Below, in pieces: positions 14,414 to 21,232 of a stretch of DNA of 21,861 bases. Made by a program: the position numbers and the translations under genes. How positions within the stretch are numbered: position 1 is the stretch's first letter; each line of letters opens with the position of its first letter. This stretch comes from JBJKRF01 sp046704785 (GTDB lineage Bacteria > Chloroflexota > Anaerolineae > Anaerolineales > Villigracilaceae). Where the stretch lies: contig JBJKRF010000020.1 in assembly GCA_046704785.1 (NCBI GenBank), positions 1-21,861 on the forward strand, written 5' to 3'. Under the pieces are notes generated by a model. That model saw only the letters and a program-made list of their open reading frames with translations. It had not been told where the DNA came from and did not search any database.

Positions 14414-14689
14414 ATGCCGATTCCGACCATCCTGGTTGGCGTTTTGCTTTCCACCCTGTATGGCGCTTTGTTCCATTTTATTCGCGGTGGGAGCACGCGC
14501 ATCTTGTTCCTGAACCTGGTATTAGCCTGGGCCGGTTTTTGGGCGGGAGATAGCCTGGGCTGGTACATGAATTGGACGTTTGGCGCGGTGGGGGTGTTGA
14601 ACGCCGGTATGGGGACGGTGGTGGCGTTGGTATTGCTTCTGTTCGGTGATTTGCTCCGTCATCTTCGAATCCGTGTGGATGAAGGTTAA
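14414..14689 (+). CDS. Small hypothetical membrane protein
   Basis: An unrecognised 91-residue protein with three hydrophobic segments, about 3-22, 29-50 and 57-78, and a short basic/acidic tail (LRHLRIRVDEG). It is glycine- and tryptophan-rich and is probably integral to the inner membrane. AAGGAGAG lies six bases before the ATG and overlaps the mnmA stop, so it is very likely the third gene of the nifS-mnmA operon. A terminator shared with the convergent cold-shock gene follows 30 bases after the stop. The function is unknown; proximity to thiouridylation genes is only context. Confidence 0.75.
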   Translation: MPIPTILVGVLLSTLYGALFHFIRGGSTRILFLNLVLAWAGFWAGDSLGWYMNWTFGAVGVLNAGMGTVVALVLLLFGDLLRHLRIRVDEG

Positions 14690-14710
14690 GGTTGGCCCCA
14701 AAACTCCTGT

Positions 14711-14744
14711 TAAATAAAAAATCCCCTGCAAAAGCAGGGGATTT
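14711..14744. terminator. Intrinsic terminator between convergent genes
   Basis: AAATCCCCTGC (14719-14729) and GCAGGGGATTT (14734-14744) form an 11-bp stem with a 4-nt AAAA loop. On the minus strand TTTTTTATTT follows, ideal for the cold-shock gene. On the plus strand only ATTTGCTT follows, so it is a weaker stop for the mnmA operon. Confidence 0.88.
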
Positions 14745-14761
14745 GCTTGTGGCCTTGCGTG

Positions 14762-14974
14762 TTAGATGACGGGCTTGACGTTGGCGGCCTGTAGTCCCTT
14801 GGGGCCCTGCTCGATAGAAAATTCCACTTTCTGGCCTTCATTCAGCGACTTGTAGCCGCCCATATCGATTGCCGAAAAATGGACGAAGACGTCCGGGCCG
14901 CCCTCACGTTGAATGAAGCCGTAGCCCTTGCTGGCATTGAACCATTTGACCGTGCCAAGAACACGTTCTTCCAT
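14762..14974 (-). CDS. cspA: Cold-shock-domain protein (CspA family)
   Basis: A single 70-residue cold-shock domain that binds single-stranded RNA/DNA as an RNA chaperone. RNP1 reads KGYGFIQ (16-22) and RNP2 VFVHFSAI (29-36); GTVKWFNA opens the domain and ANVKP ends it, as usual. The ATG at 14974 has AAGGAG eleven bases upstream, slightly long. Its leader is about 120 bases if transcription starts at the TTGACA promoter (15105-15134), and it contains a strong terminator-type hairpin (15036-15066). Csp proteins can melt such hairpins and act as antiterminators, so autoregulation is possible. Confidence 0.95.
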   Translation of the reverse strand: MEERVLGTVKWFNASKGYGFIQREGGPDVFVHFSAIDMGGYKSLNEGQKVEFSIEQGPKGLQAANVKPVI

Positions 14975-15035
14975 TGTTGCATTTACTCCTTGTTGCACAA
15001 AGCGGATATGATATTTGCACAAGTTCTATATGGAA

Positions 15036-15066
15036 GCAAAAAGCCGGGCGTGACGCGCCCGGCTTT
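15036..15066 (-). terminator. Intrinsic-terminator hairpin in the csp leader
   Basis: On the minus strand AAAGCCGGGCG pairs with CGCCCGGCTTT (11 bp, 5-nt loop), ending in a run of five T. An outer ATGGAA/TTCCAT pair extends it with an internal loop. It lies between a TTGACA promoter and the csp start. It could attenuate csp, or simply end read-through from cydB, whose stop is about 180 bases upstream. Confidence 0.75.
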
Positions 15067-15104
15067 CCATTCGTCCAGCAAGAACACGTGCCACTTACGC
15101 AAAT

Positions 15105-15134
15105 AGTGTATCAGAATTGAGATAGCGATGTCAA
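15105..15134 (-). promoter_or_regulatory. Probable csp promoter
   Basis: Perfect TTGACA (15134-15129), an 18-bp spacer and TACACT (15110-15105, four of six) on the minus strand. The predicted start at about 15098 is upstream of the leader hairpin. No comparably good promoter lies between the hairpin and the csp start. Confidence 0.55.
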
Positions 15135-15154
15135 GTGGGAAATTTGGCGTGTTA

Positions 15155-15223
15155 TGACAGCTCCCCTTGCGCCGCGCTGTCACCGCCGTCAAGTTCGTGG
15201 GCGCAGAATTCTGCGCCCACGAA
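15155..15223. repeat. Hairpin and perfect 30-bp palindrome downstream of cydB
   Basis: TGACAGC (15155-15161) and GCTGTCA (15176-15182) form a 7-bp inverted repeat. Twelve bases on, 15194-15223 is a perfect 30-bp palindrome: TTCGTGGGCGCAGAA followed by its exact complement, with an EcoRI site at the centre. There is no T-tract on either side, so it is not a classical intrinsic terminator. It may protect the cyd transcript's 3' end or be a dispersed palindromic repeat. Confidence 0.7.
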
Positions 15224-15242
15224 AGAAAATCTGCAACCGGGG

Positions 15243-16265
15243 CTAATAGGTCAGCTTCTCCTTCGACGTGAGACGTTTGCGGAAGATATAGTAACTCCAG
15301 CCTTGATAGGCCAGCACTACCGGCACGAACACCAAAGCCACGATTGACATCACCGTCAGCGTGTACTGCGAGGATGACGCGTTGTAGATGGTCAGGCTCC
15401 AATTGGGGTTCAAGCTGGAAATCATCACGCGCGGGAACAGGATCATGAAGAAGGTGACTTGTGTCAGTGCGATGTGCACACCGGTCATTGCAAAGGCCCA
15501 ACCTTCTCTCTTGCGACCGATGAAATAGCCACTGGTCAAGATCGCTGCCACTGCCGCAATGGGCACCATGCCAGGATTTAGACCCAGATGCCTGTAAATA
15601 TCGGTGAAGACGTAGGTTCCCAACAGGAGGGCCAGAACCAGCGCCATGGCGATGCCCCACAATCTGCGAGCCGTGTTGTGAATGCGCTCGCGCAGTTCAC
15701 CTTCCAATTTCAGGCTGAGGAAGTTTGCGCCGTGCAGCATGAAAACGGCTGTGGTCGTCAAACCGCCAAGTAAGCCATAGGGGTTGAGCAAGGTGAACAG
15801 ATTGCCTGTGAAGATCATCTTCTGGTCGATCGGCACGCCCTCGGCCAGGTTGGCGAAAGCCACACCCAACAAGAACGAACACAACAGCGAACCGGTGAAA
15901 ATCATCCAGTCGAAGGTGCGTCGCCACTTTGGGTTTGGGTCCTTGGAACGATATTCGAAAGAAATGCCACGAATGATCAGGCCGATCAACAGCAGGAACA
16001 ACGCCAGGTAAAATCCGCTGAACAGGGTGGCGTACCATTGTGGGAAGGCGGCAAACATTGCGCCCCCGGCCGTAATCAGCCAGACCTCGTTGCCGTCCCA
16101 GGTGGCTCCAATGGCATTGATGATGGTGCGGCGTTCCTCGTCTTTCTTACCCAGGAAGGGCATGAGCATGCCGACGCCGAAGTCGAAGCCTTCCAGGAAA
16201 TAGAAACCGGTCCACAAAATGGCGATCAGGATGAACCAAAGGGTTTGCAGAAATTCGTAAGACAT
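15243..16265 (-). CDS. cydB: Cytochrome bd ubiquinol/menaquinol oxidase subunit II
   Basis: Membrane subunit II of the high-affinity terminal oxidase cytochrome bd, paired with CydA. The 340-residue protein has the conserved N-terminus LWFILIAILWTGFYFLEGFDFGVGML, which is the family signature, and the GNEVWLITAGGAMFAAFP segment. About eight hydrophobic helices follow and a basic tail (RKRLTSKEKL) closes it. The frame is open further upstream, but ATG 16265 has AAGGAG six bases before it and starts the family-typical MSYEFLQTLWF. It begins 19 bases after the cydA stop, so the two are co-transcribed. The cydC/cydD assembly genes and cydX are not seen in the window. Confidence 0.96.
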   Translation of the reverse strand: MSYEFLQTLWFILIAILWTGFYFLEGFDFGVGMLMPFLGKKDEERRTIINAIGATWDGNEVWLITAGGAMFAAFPQWYATLFSGFYLALFLLLIGLIIRGISFEYRSKDPNPKWRRTFDWMIFTGSLLCSFLLGVAFANLAEGVPIDQKMIFTGNLFTLLNPYGLLGGLTTTAVFMLHGANFLSLKLEGELRERIHNTARRLWGIAMALVLALLLGTYVFTDIYRHLGLNPGMVPIAAVAAILTSGYFIGRKREGWAFAMTGVHIALTQVTFFMILFPRVMISSLNPNWSLTIYNASSSQYTLTVMSIVALVFVPVVLAYQGWSYYIFRKRLTSKEKLTY

Positions 16266-16284
16266 GGCGGGCTCCTTCGGGGAT

Positions 16285-17676
16285 TCAGTCCTGCGCTCCG
16301 ACAAGCGCGGGTTCAACGTCGACGGGTTCGTGTTCGGCAGCGTCGGGGCCAAGGACAGCATATTTTTTCATCAGGTAGATGTCCGCAACGGCCAATGCAC
16401 TGTACAACAGGGCGAACCCAATCAGGCTGATGAGCAGGTCGGTCGTGGTCAGGTTGGGCGAGACGGCGTCTTGCACTTTGAGCAACCCCTGGACGATCCA
16501 GGGTTGGCGGCCCATCTCGGTCAGCACCCAACCGCAGATATTGGCGATGTAGGGCAAGGCAATAGCCAACGGCATCCACTTCAGCCACCTGGCCCACTTC
16601 TCCGGCCAATCACGCATCACCAGGAAGAGGGCGTAGGCCGCCAGGAACAACATGATGAATCCGGCTGTCATCATGAATCGGAATGTCCAATAGGTGACTA
16701 CAATCAGCGGGATGTAATCGCCGGGACCATATTTTTGAACGTATTCTGCCTGGATATTGTTGACACCTTGCACCGCACAATCCAAGTTGTTGCAGGCTAA
16801 CAAGCTTGTGACGTAGGGCACACGTAGAGACCAGATCTCTCGTTTGCCGCTCAGGTCGCCGATGGTCAGAATGGAAAACGAGGCCGGTTGTTCGGTGTTC
16901 CAGAGCGCCTCGATGGAGGCCATTTTCATCGGTTGGGTCTGGTAGACGTATTGCCCTTGGGTGTGTCCTCCCAGAATTACAAGAAAACTGGCGATGACGC
17001 CGATAATGGCAGCCAGTTGGAAGGAGCGTTTGAATAGCTCCACATGCTGTTTGCGGACGATGTGATAGGCGCTCACTCCCAGGATCAGAAAACTTGCCGT
17101 AGCAAAACCGGCAGCGATGGTGTGCCAGAAGAAAATCCAGGCCTTGGGGTTGAAAATCAGGGCAAAGAAATCCACCAGTTCGGCGCGCCCCGTCACAGAG
17201 TTGATGACGTATCCCACGGGGTGTTGCATCCAACCGTTCGCGATCAGAATCCACAGGGCAGATAGATTCGAGCCAATGGCGGTCAGCCAGATCGACGCCA
17301 GGTGGACCTTTTCCGGCACCTTTCCCTCTCCGAAAATCCAGACGCCCAGAAAAGTCGATTCCAAGAAAAAGGCCAACAGGGCCTCAATGGCGAGTGGCGC
17401 ACCAAAGATGTCGCCTACATAGCGGGAATATTCCGACCAGTTCATGCCAAACTGAAATTCTTGCACAATGCCGGTTACCACGCCGATGGCGAAGTTGATC
17501 AGAAACAGGTTCCCCCAGAACTTTGCCATCTTTTTGTAGCTTTCATCTTTGGTGCGGTAGTACTGCGTTTGCATAATGGCAACGAACCAGCCCAGCCCCA
17601 GCGTGAGTGGGACAAAGAGAAAATGGTAGACTGTGGTTAGGCCAAATTGCAACCTGGAAAGAGTAACTGGATCCAT
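16285..17676 (-). CDS. cydA: Cytochrome bd oxidase subunit I
   Basis: Heme-carrying subunit I; oxidises quinol and reduces O2 to water without proton pumping. The 463-residue protein shows the haem ligands at the expected places: H18 (LTTVYHFLFVPLTLG), H185 (FFWHTIAAGF) and M335 (FRFMM). The acidic residues E98 and E106 of the haem d/proton channel (APLAIEALLAFFLEST) and the quinol-site GRQPW (389-393) are also present. The Q-loop is the short type seen in Gram-positive and Chloroflexota enzymes. The ATG has AAGGAG five bases upstream. It follows the Rrf2 regulator gene after 142 bases; a weak TTAACC-17-TACCAT pair (17760-17732) could give a second promoter, but the main control region appears to be upstream of the regulator. 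Confidence 0.97.
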   Translation of the reverse strand: MDPVTLSRLQFGLTTVYHFLFVPLTLGLGWFVAIMQTQYYRTKDESYKKMAKFWGNLFLINFAIGVVTGIVQEFQFGMNWSEYSRYVGDIFGAPLAIEALLAFFLESTFLGVWIFGEGKVPEKVHLASIWLTAIGSNLSALWILIANGWMQHPVGYVINSVTGRAELVDFFALIFNPKAWIFFWHTIAAGFATASFLILGVSAYHIVRKQHVELFKRSFQLAAIIGVIASFLVILGGHTQGQYVYQTQPMKMASIEALWNTEQPASFSILTIGDLSGKREIWSLRVPYVTSLLACNNLDCAVQGVNNIQAEYVQKYGPGDYIPLIVVTYWTFRFMMTAGFIMLFLAAYALFLVMRDWPEKWARWLKWMPLAIALPYIANICGWVLTEMGRQPWIVQGLLKVQDAVSPNLTTTDLLISLIGFALLYSALAVADIYLMKKYAVLGPDAAEHEPVDVEPALVGAQD

Positions 17677-17818
17677 AGCTTCTCCTTGCGTGATCGATCT
17701 TCGATAACGTCTCGCGTCATGCGATGATGGAATGGTACTTTCTGAAGCTTCACCGGTTAAAGCCCAGGGTGCTGGCACCAGAAAAATGCTGCTTGCGTCG
17801 ACTTCGAGACGCGCAGCC

Positions 17819-18259
17819 TTACAATGCAAAAGCAGGAATGGCGACCGCTGATTCTTTTGCGAGGTCGGCAAATGAAATGGAGGCCATCTCTCGCAGCATT
17901 GCCGCCTGGACGCGTCCCCACTTCGAACGAACGGGGCAGTCGCTGCGGAAGGGACAGTCGTCCTCCCCTTTGGCTTGCATACATTCCGATAGCAGGAGTG
18001 GCCCCTCGAATGCCTCCACCACGTCCTTGAGTGTGATTTTTTCTGCCGGGCAGGGTAATTGCAGGCCGCCCTCACGCCCTGGGTAAGTCGTTACCAGGCC
18101 AGCTTGTGCGAGTCGCGCTACAATGCGTCTCATAAACGCTTGTGGGATTAACATCTCCTGTTGAATCTGCGCCGACGAGAGTCTCGCTGTTTCGTTCTGC
18201 TTGGCAAGCGCGAGCACCACACGGACGGCGTAATCGGTCTGACGGTTGATGCGCAGCAT
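17819..18259 (-). CDS. Rrf2-family transcriptional regulator, putative Fe-S sensor
   Basis: A 146-residue Rrf2-family DNA-binding protein. The N-terminal winged helix includes DYAVRVVLALA (9-19) and the recognition-helix region IPQAFMRRIVARLAQAGLV, followed by the wing GREGGLQL (61-68). Three cysteines C93, C102, C108 (C-x8-C-x5-C) occupy the Fe-S ligand positions of NsrR/IscR-type members, and C70 is a further cysteine. The spacing is closest to NsrR-like sensors of NO or redox state, but the ligand cannot be decided here. It is the first gene of an operon with cydA and cydB, so it probably controls cytochrome bd, possibly with autoregulation through the 17-bp palindrome at 18271-18287. The start ATG has only a weak AGG upstream. 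Confidence 0.9.
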   Translation of the reverse strand: MLRINRQTDYAVRVVLALAKQNETARLSSAQIQQEMLIPQAFMRRIVARLAQAGLVTTYPGREGGLQLPCPAEKITLKDVVEAFEGPLLLSECMQAKGEDDCPFRSDCPVRSKWGRVQAAMLREMASISFADLAKESAVAIPAFAL

Positions 18260-18270
18260 ATTGGCCTGAA

Positions 18271-18287
18271 ACCTTTACTAAAAGGGT
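18271..18287. promoter_or_regulatory. Candidate Rrf2 operator (imperfect palindrome)
   Basis: ACCTTTACTAAAAGGGT: outer arms ACC/GGT and TT/AA are symmetric around an A/T-rich centre. It lies 12 bases upstream of the Rrf2 ATG, within the 5' UTR. The position suits autoregulation, but the sequence does not match any Rrf2 consensus I know. Confidence 0.35.
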
Positions 18288-18335
18288 AATCGTTACTGGC
18301 ATTGTAAGGGTTTCGCCAAACTGTCGGAATGGCTG

Positions 18336-18368
18336 ATTGTCACGGCTTCCTTGTGACAATTATCACAT
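18336..18368. promoter_or_regulatory. Rex- or CRP/FNR-type operator of the Rrf2-cydAB operon
   Basis: TGTGACAATTATCACA (18352-18367) has perfect TGTGA/TCACA arms around six bases. With flanks it reads TTGTGA-N6-TCACAT, one base off a TTGTGA-N6-TCACAA Rex half-site pair. GTGACAAT in it also forms an 8-bp inverted repeat with ATTGTCAC at 18336-18343. The operator begins seven bases downstream of a perfect -10 box (18380-18375), where a repressor would block transcription. Rex regulates cyd genes in Firmicutes and Actinobacteria; a CRP/FNR-family protein is the alternative. Confidence 0.65.
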
Positions 18369-18374
18369 GGCTTG

Positions 18375-18380
18375 ATTATA
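18375..18380 (-). promoter_or_regulatory. Candidate -10 box of the Rrf2-cydAB operon
   Basis: Perfect TATAAT on the minus strand (18380-18375), with no recognisable -35 at the proper distance (AGGTTT with a 17-bp spacer). The predicted start at about 18368 falls on the palindromic operator. A second weaker candidate, TACAAT with TTCCGA 17 bp before it, lies closer to the gene at about 18313-18318. Confidence 0.5.
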
Positions 18381-18498
18381 GGACAGACCGGGCGTTTAAA
18401 CCTTAAACCAGTCATAGAATTTTCCCCTTTTTGTCCGAATTGATCGAATTGGCGCCCCTAGCCTTTGCCTTCGCATAGGCACTTGTGTTGAAAGGCGT

Positions 18499-19359
18499 TT
18501 AAGTTCCCCAATCGCGCATATACAGGAAGTCGTATCCCACCGTCCGTGAGCCGATCTTGGCAACCGGCGGCATGACGCGTTTGAAATGGTTGCGGCGCAC
18601 GCGGCGTACAACGGCCTCGACGAATTTCGGGTCGAAACCGGCTTCGACGCATTCTTCGGGTGTGAAGCGTTGATCAATCAACAAGTAGAGCAACCGGTCG
18701 GCCTGTTCGTAAGTGAAACCGAGTTCTGCCTCGTCTGTCTGCCCAACCCATAGATCGGCAGAGGGAGCCTTGTCGAGGATCGACTGTGGCAATCCGATGG
18801 CCTTCGCCAATTGGCGAATCTGCGCCTTGTACAGGTCGCCGATGGGGTTGATAGCGTGCGCCGAGTCGCCGTAGAGCGTCGAATATCCCAGCAGGATTTC
18901 GGTTTTGTTGCCGGTGCCGATCACCAGTCCGCCGAAAGCCTCCGACTGGTCGTAGAGCACGATCATGCGGCAACGCGCCATGATGTTGCCTTTGCGCATA
19001 TTCGACATATCCGGTTCCTGCGCGATCAACCCGTCGGCCATGGCGCTGATGGGAATTGTGCGGGAAGGCGTTTTCAGGGCGTCGATGACTTGTTGCGCGT
19101 CGTCCAGCGAATTTTGTGAGGAAGTCTTGTGCGGCATACGCACGGTCAGCACGTTTTCCGCGCCCAACGCTTCGGCGGCCAGATAAGCCACCAGCGCCGA
19201 GTCGATGCCGCCGGAAAGCCCCAACACGGCGTGTTTGAGTCCCGTACGGGAGATCTCGGTGCGGATGAAGCGCGTCAGGATGCTGCGCACCAGCGTAGTG
19301 TTGATCGAAAGATCGATGGGCACGGCTGCGGTATCGGTAACGGACCGTCTATCTGCCAT
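18499..19359 (-). CDS. nadE: NAD+ synthetase (ATP pyrophosphatase domain)
   Basis: Converts nicotinic acid adenine dinucleotide to NAD+ with ATP and ammonia. The 286-residue protein has the PP-loop SGGIDS (49-54), GTGNKTEILLGYSTLYGD (NaAD/ATP site), NPIGDLYKAQIRQLA, the KAPSADLWVGQTDE block and a C-terminal RRNHFKR, all characteristic. It overlaps the upstream amidohydrolase gene by 11 bases in a different frame, and GGAG lies seven bases before ATG 19359. In many bacteria the glutaminase and synthetase are one chain; here they are two coupled genes, so NadE presumably takes ammonia from its neighbour. The frame extends upstream to 19425 only as overlap with that gene. Confidence 0.95.
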   Translation of the reverse strand: MADRRSVTDTAAVPIDLSINTTLVRSILTRFIRTEISRTGLKHAVLGLSGGIDSALVAYLAAEALGAENVLTVRMPHKTSSQNSLDDAQQVIDALKTPSRTIPISAMADGLIAQEPDMSNMRKGNIMARCRMIVLYDQSEAFGGLVIGTGNKTEILLGYSTLYGDSAHAINPIGDLYKAQIRQLAKAIGLPQSILDKAPSADLWVGQTDEAELGFTYEQADRLLYLLIDQRFTPEECVEAGFDPKFVEAVVRRVRRNHFKRVMPPVAKIGSRTVGYDFLYMRDWGT

Positions 19360-20188
19360 GGATTCGCTCCAACTCTTTCTGGATGATTTCCGAGCGTTCG
19401 TCGCGCAGCAACGGCAGGCGCACACGGGTACGGCGCAACTGGTTGAGGTCGAGTTCGGCCAGTGTCAGGCCCTCCTGGTCGTTTGGCGCCTGGGCCACCA
19501 GCTTGCCATCCGGGTCGAAGACGGTGGAGGTGCCCCAGAAGTTCAGTCCGTCTTCGAAGCCCACACGGTTGACGTGCGCCACGAACGTGGTGAACAGTCC
19601 GGCGTAAGCCTGGCCCACCGTTTCGACCCATTGAGCCGACCCTAGAATTTCGTCGGTCACGCCGCGACCCGGCGAGGCCGAAGTCAGGAAGAGCAGGTCA
19701 GCCCCGTCCATCCAGAGCGCGTATGGCGAGGAAACGTGCCAGAAATCCTCGCAAATCAGCATGCCGGCGCGCCCGAAGCGCGTATCGAAGGCGCGGAACG
19801 AATCACCAGCCGCAAAATAACGCCGTTCGTCGAAGATGCCGTACGTGGGCGGATAAACTTTATGATGGACGTGCAGCACTTCTCCGCCGGAGAGGTAGGC
19901 AGCCGCGATGTAATAACGATAACGCGGGTCTTCTTCGACGAAACCAACTACCATGTCGAGATCGTGTGAAGCCTCCAGCAGGCGCCGAAAGACAGGATCC
20001 TCTTTGCGTGGGCGGTGTCCAATGCTGGCGGCCAGGTCCTGCAGGACGTAACCGGTCAGTGACAGTTCGGGGAACAGAATCAATTCTGCTCCGCCTTGCC
20101 GGGCTTCGTGCGCCAGGGCCAGGTGCTTTTCCAGGTTGGCATCCACATCGCCGAGTTTGGTATTGATCTGTGCCAGTGCCAGGTTCAT
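19349..20188 (-). CDS. Carbon-nitrogen hydrolase, glutaminase partner of NAD synthetase
   Basis: A 279-residue nitrilase-superfamily protein with the full Glu-Lys-Cys triad: E41 (FPELSLTGY), K110 (HHKVYPPTYGIFDE) and C146 (GMLICEDFWH). The motifs closely resemble the N-terminal glutamine amidohydrolase domain of long-form NadE (YGIFDERRYFxxG; ICEDFW), and the gene overlaps nadE by 11 bases. It most likely supplies ammonia from glutamine to the separate synthetase subunit. The ATG has no Shine-Dalgarno and I found no convincing promoter in the 170 bases before it. A general omega-amidase role is possible but less likely given the context. The overlap lies in different frames with good starts, so a recent frameshift of a fused gene is possible but not required. 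Confidence 0.85.
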   Translation of the reverse strand: MNLALAQINTKLGDVDANLEKHLALAHEARQGGAELILFPELSLTGYVLQDLAASIGHRPRKEDPVFRRLLEASHDLDMVVGFVEEDPRYRYYIAAAYLSGGEVLHVHHKVYPPTYGIFDERRYFAAGDSFRAFDTRFGRAGMLICEDFWHVSSPYALWMDGADLLFLTSASPGRGVTDEILGSAQWVETVGQAYAGLFTTFVAHVNRVGFEDGLNFWGTSTVFDPDGKLVAQAPNDQEGLTLAELDLNQLRRTRVRLPLLRDERSEIIQKELERIHGR

Positions 20189-20358
20189 AGGTAAAAAGAA
20201 ACTTTTGGAATGGGTGGATTGATATTCAAAACTGTGCCAATCTTACCACGAATCGGCACTTTGTGTATATCCAACAATAAGTGCTTTGGATTCGACAAAA
20301 GGAAATCGACGAGTTGCCCCCCTCTTTTTTGAGGGATGTTTTCCGGGTGACTTGGCCC

Positions 20359-21159
20359 TCAGGCCAGCACTTCCAGCGACTCTCCCACCCGGAGGGTGCC
20401 CTCGTTTAACGGGATGACGTTCATCCCAAACATGACCTTGTTGCCTTGTACACGCCGGAAGGTTGCCAGCGTCTTGAGGGGTTCCTTGCCGCGTACAGCG
20501 CTCTCCTGGTCAATGGTGGTCACTTCGCAGCGGGAACAGGGCTTGACGAGGGCCAGTTCCACCTCGCCGATGCGAATACGCTTCCAGGTGTCTTCCTCGA
20601 ACGGCTGGCAGCCGCGCACCACCAGGTTGGGACGGAAGCGGTTCATTGGCAGCGGTTCCGTCAGGCGACGGTTTAACTCGTCCAGCGACTCCTGCGAAGC
20701 GATCAGGATGGGATAGCCGTCAGCAAAGCTGACGTGGTCATCGGCCTGGATGGCGTATTTGGGATTGACGCGCCGCTGCTCGTCGGTCGCCATGTGCACC
20801 AACCGGACGGGCGTGCGCAGGTACGTCGAAAACCATTCGGCAGCCGGTTCGCCCTGGTCAATGGCTTTGACGCCGCTATCTTCCCAGACGGTAACCCGCA
20901 TCTCGACGCCGGTCGTGGCTACGGGGAATTCGGTCGGTGGCATGCCGGGTGCGGAAACGTGCAGGGTCGAGTCGCGCAAATCGGGCAGGACCAGCGCCAG
21001 GGCCGAATAGTCCCGTTGTGTGACGAATGTACCGTTGGGGCGGATGATCATCAGACGGCGGTCGTGTGCCAGTCCCATACGTTCCACAAAAGCGGCGTCG
21101 AGGCTGTGGCCTTTGCAGGCTTTGATCAGATACACGTTCAGTGCCGTGAGTTCGATCAT
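20359..21159 (-). CDS. MOSC-domain protein (MOSC N-terminal beta-barrel plus MOSC, YcbX/mARC-like)
   Basis: A 266-residue molybdenum-cofactor-binding-type protein. The N-terminal beta-barrel domain (about 1-115) contains GLAHDRRLMIIRPNGTFVTQRD. The MOSC domain (about 125-264) contains FADGYPILIAS, RFRPNLVV and VKPCSRCEVTTID, where C211 matches the molybdenum-ligand cysteine of mARC/YcbX proteins, with C208 nearby. Such proteins reduce N-hydroxylated compounds with an electron donor; YcbX carries a fused ferredoxin domain, which this one lacks, so a separate donor would be needed. ATG 21159 has no Shine-Dalgarno, but TAGAAT (21172-21167) ends seven bases before it, suggesting leaderless translation. 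The gene appears to be transcribed on its own. Confidence 0.9.
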   Translation of the reverse strand: MIELTALNVYLIKACKGHSLDAAFVERMGLAHDRRLMIIRPNGTFVTQRDYSALALVLPDLRDSTLHVSAPGMPPTEFPVATTGVEMRVTVWEDSGVKAIDQGEPAAEWFSTYLRTPVRLVHMATDEQRRVNPKYAIQADDHVSFADGYPILIASQESLDELNRRLTEPLPMNRFRPNLVVRGCQPFEEDTWKRIRIGEVELALVKPCSRCEVTTIDQESAVRGKEPLKTLATFRRVQGNKVMFGMNVIPLNEGTLRVGESLEVLA

Positions 21160-21207
21160 GGGGCTTATTCTACTCGAAATGACCTGGTACTGCTGAGAGC
21201 CAGCTTG

Positions 21208-21224
21208 CCAGAACCGTGTTCTGG
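21208..21224. repeat. Short inverted repeat between rid and MOSC genes
   Basis: CCAGAAC (21208-21214) and GTTCTGG (21218-21224) form a 7-bp stem with a 3-nt loop. Overlapping outer arms GAGCCAG (21197-21203) and CTGGCTC (21221-21227) offer an alternative pairing. It lies nine bases after the Rid stop but lacks a U-tract, so a terminator role is doubtful. Confidence 0.4.
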
Positions 21225-21232
21225 CTCAGAAA

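Noticed and set aside
20290..20350. CCCTC-TTTTTT-GAGGG as a terminator of the MOSC gene
   Set aside because: Only a 5-bp stem, and on the minus strand it is followed by G-rich sequence rather than a U-tract.
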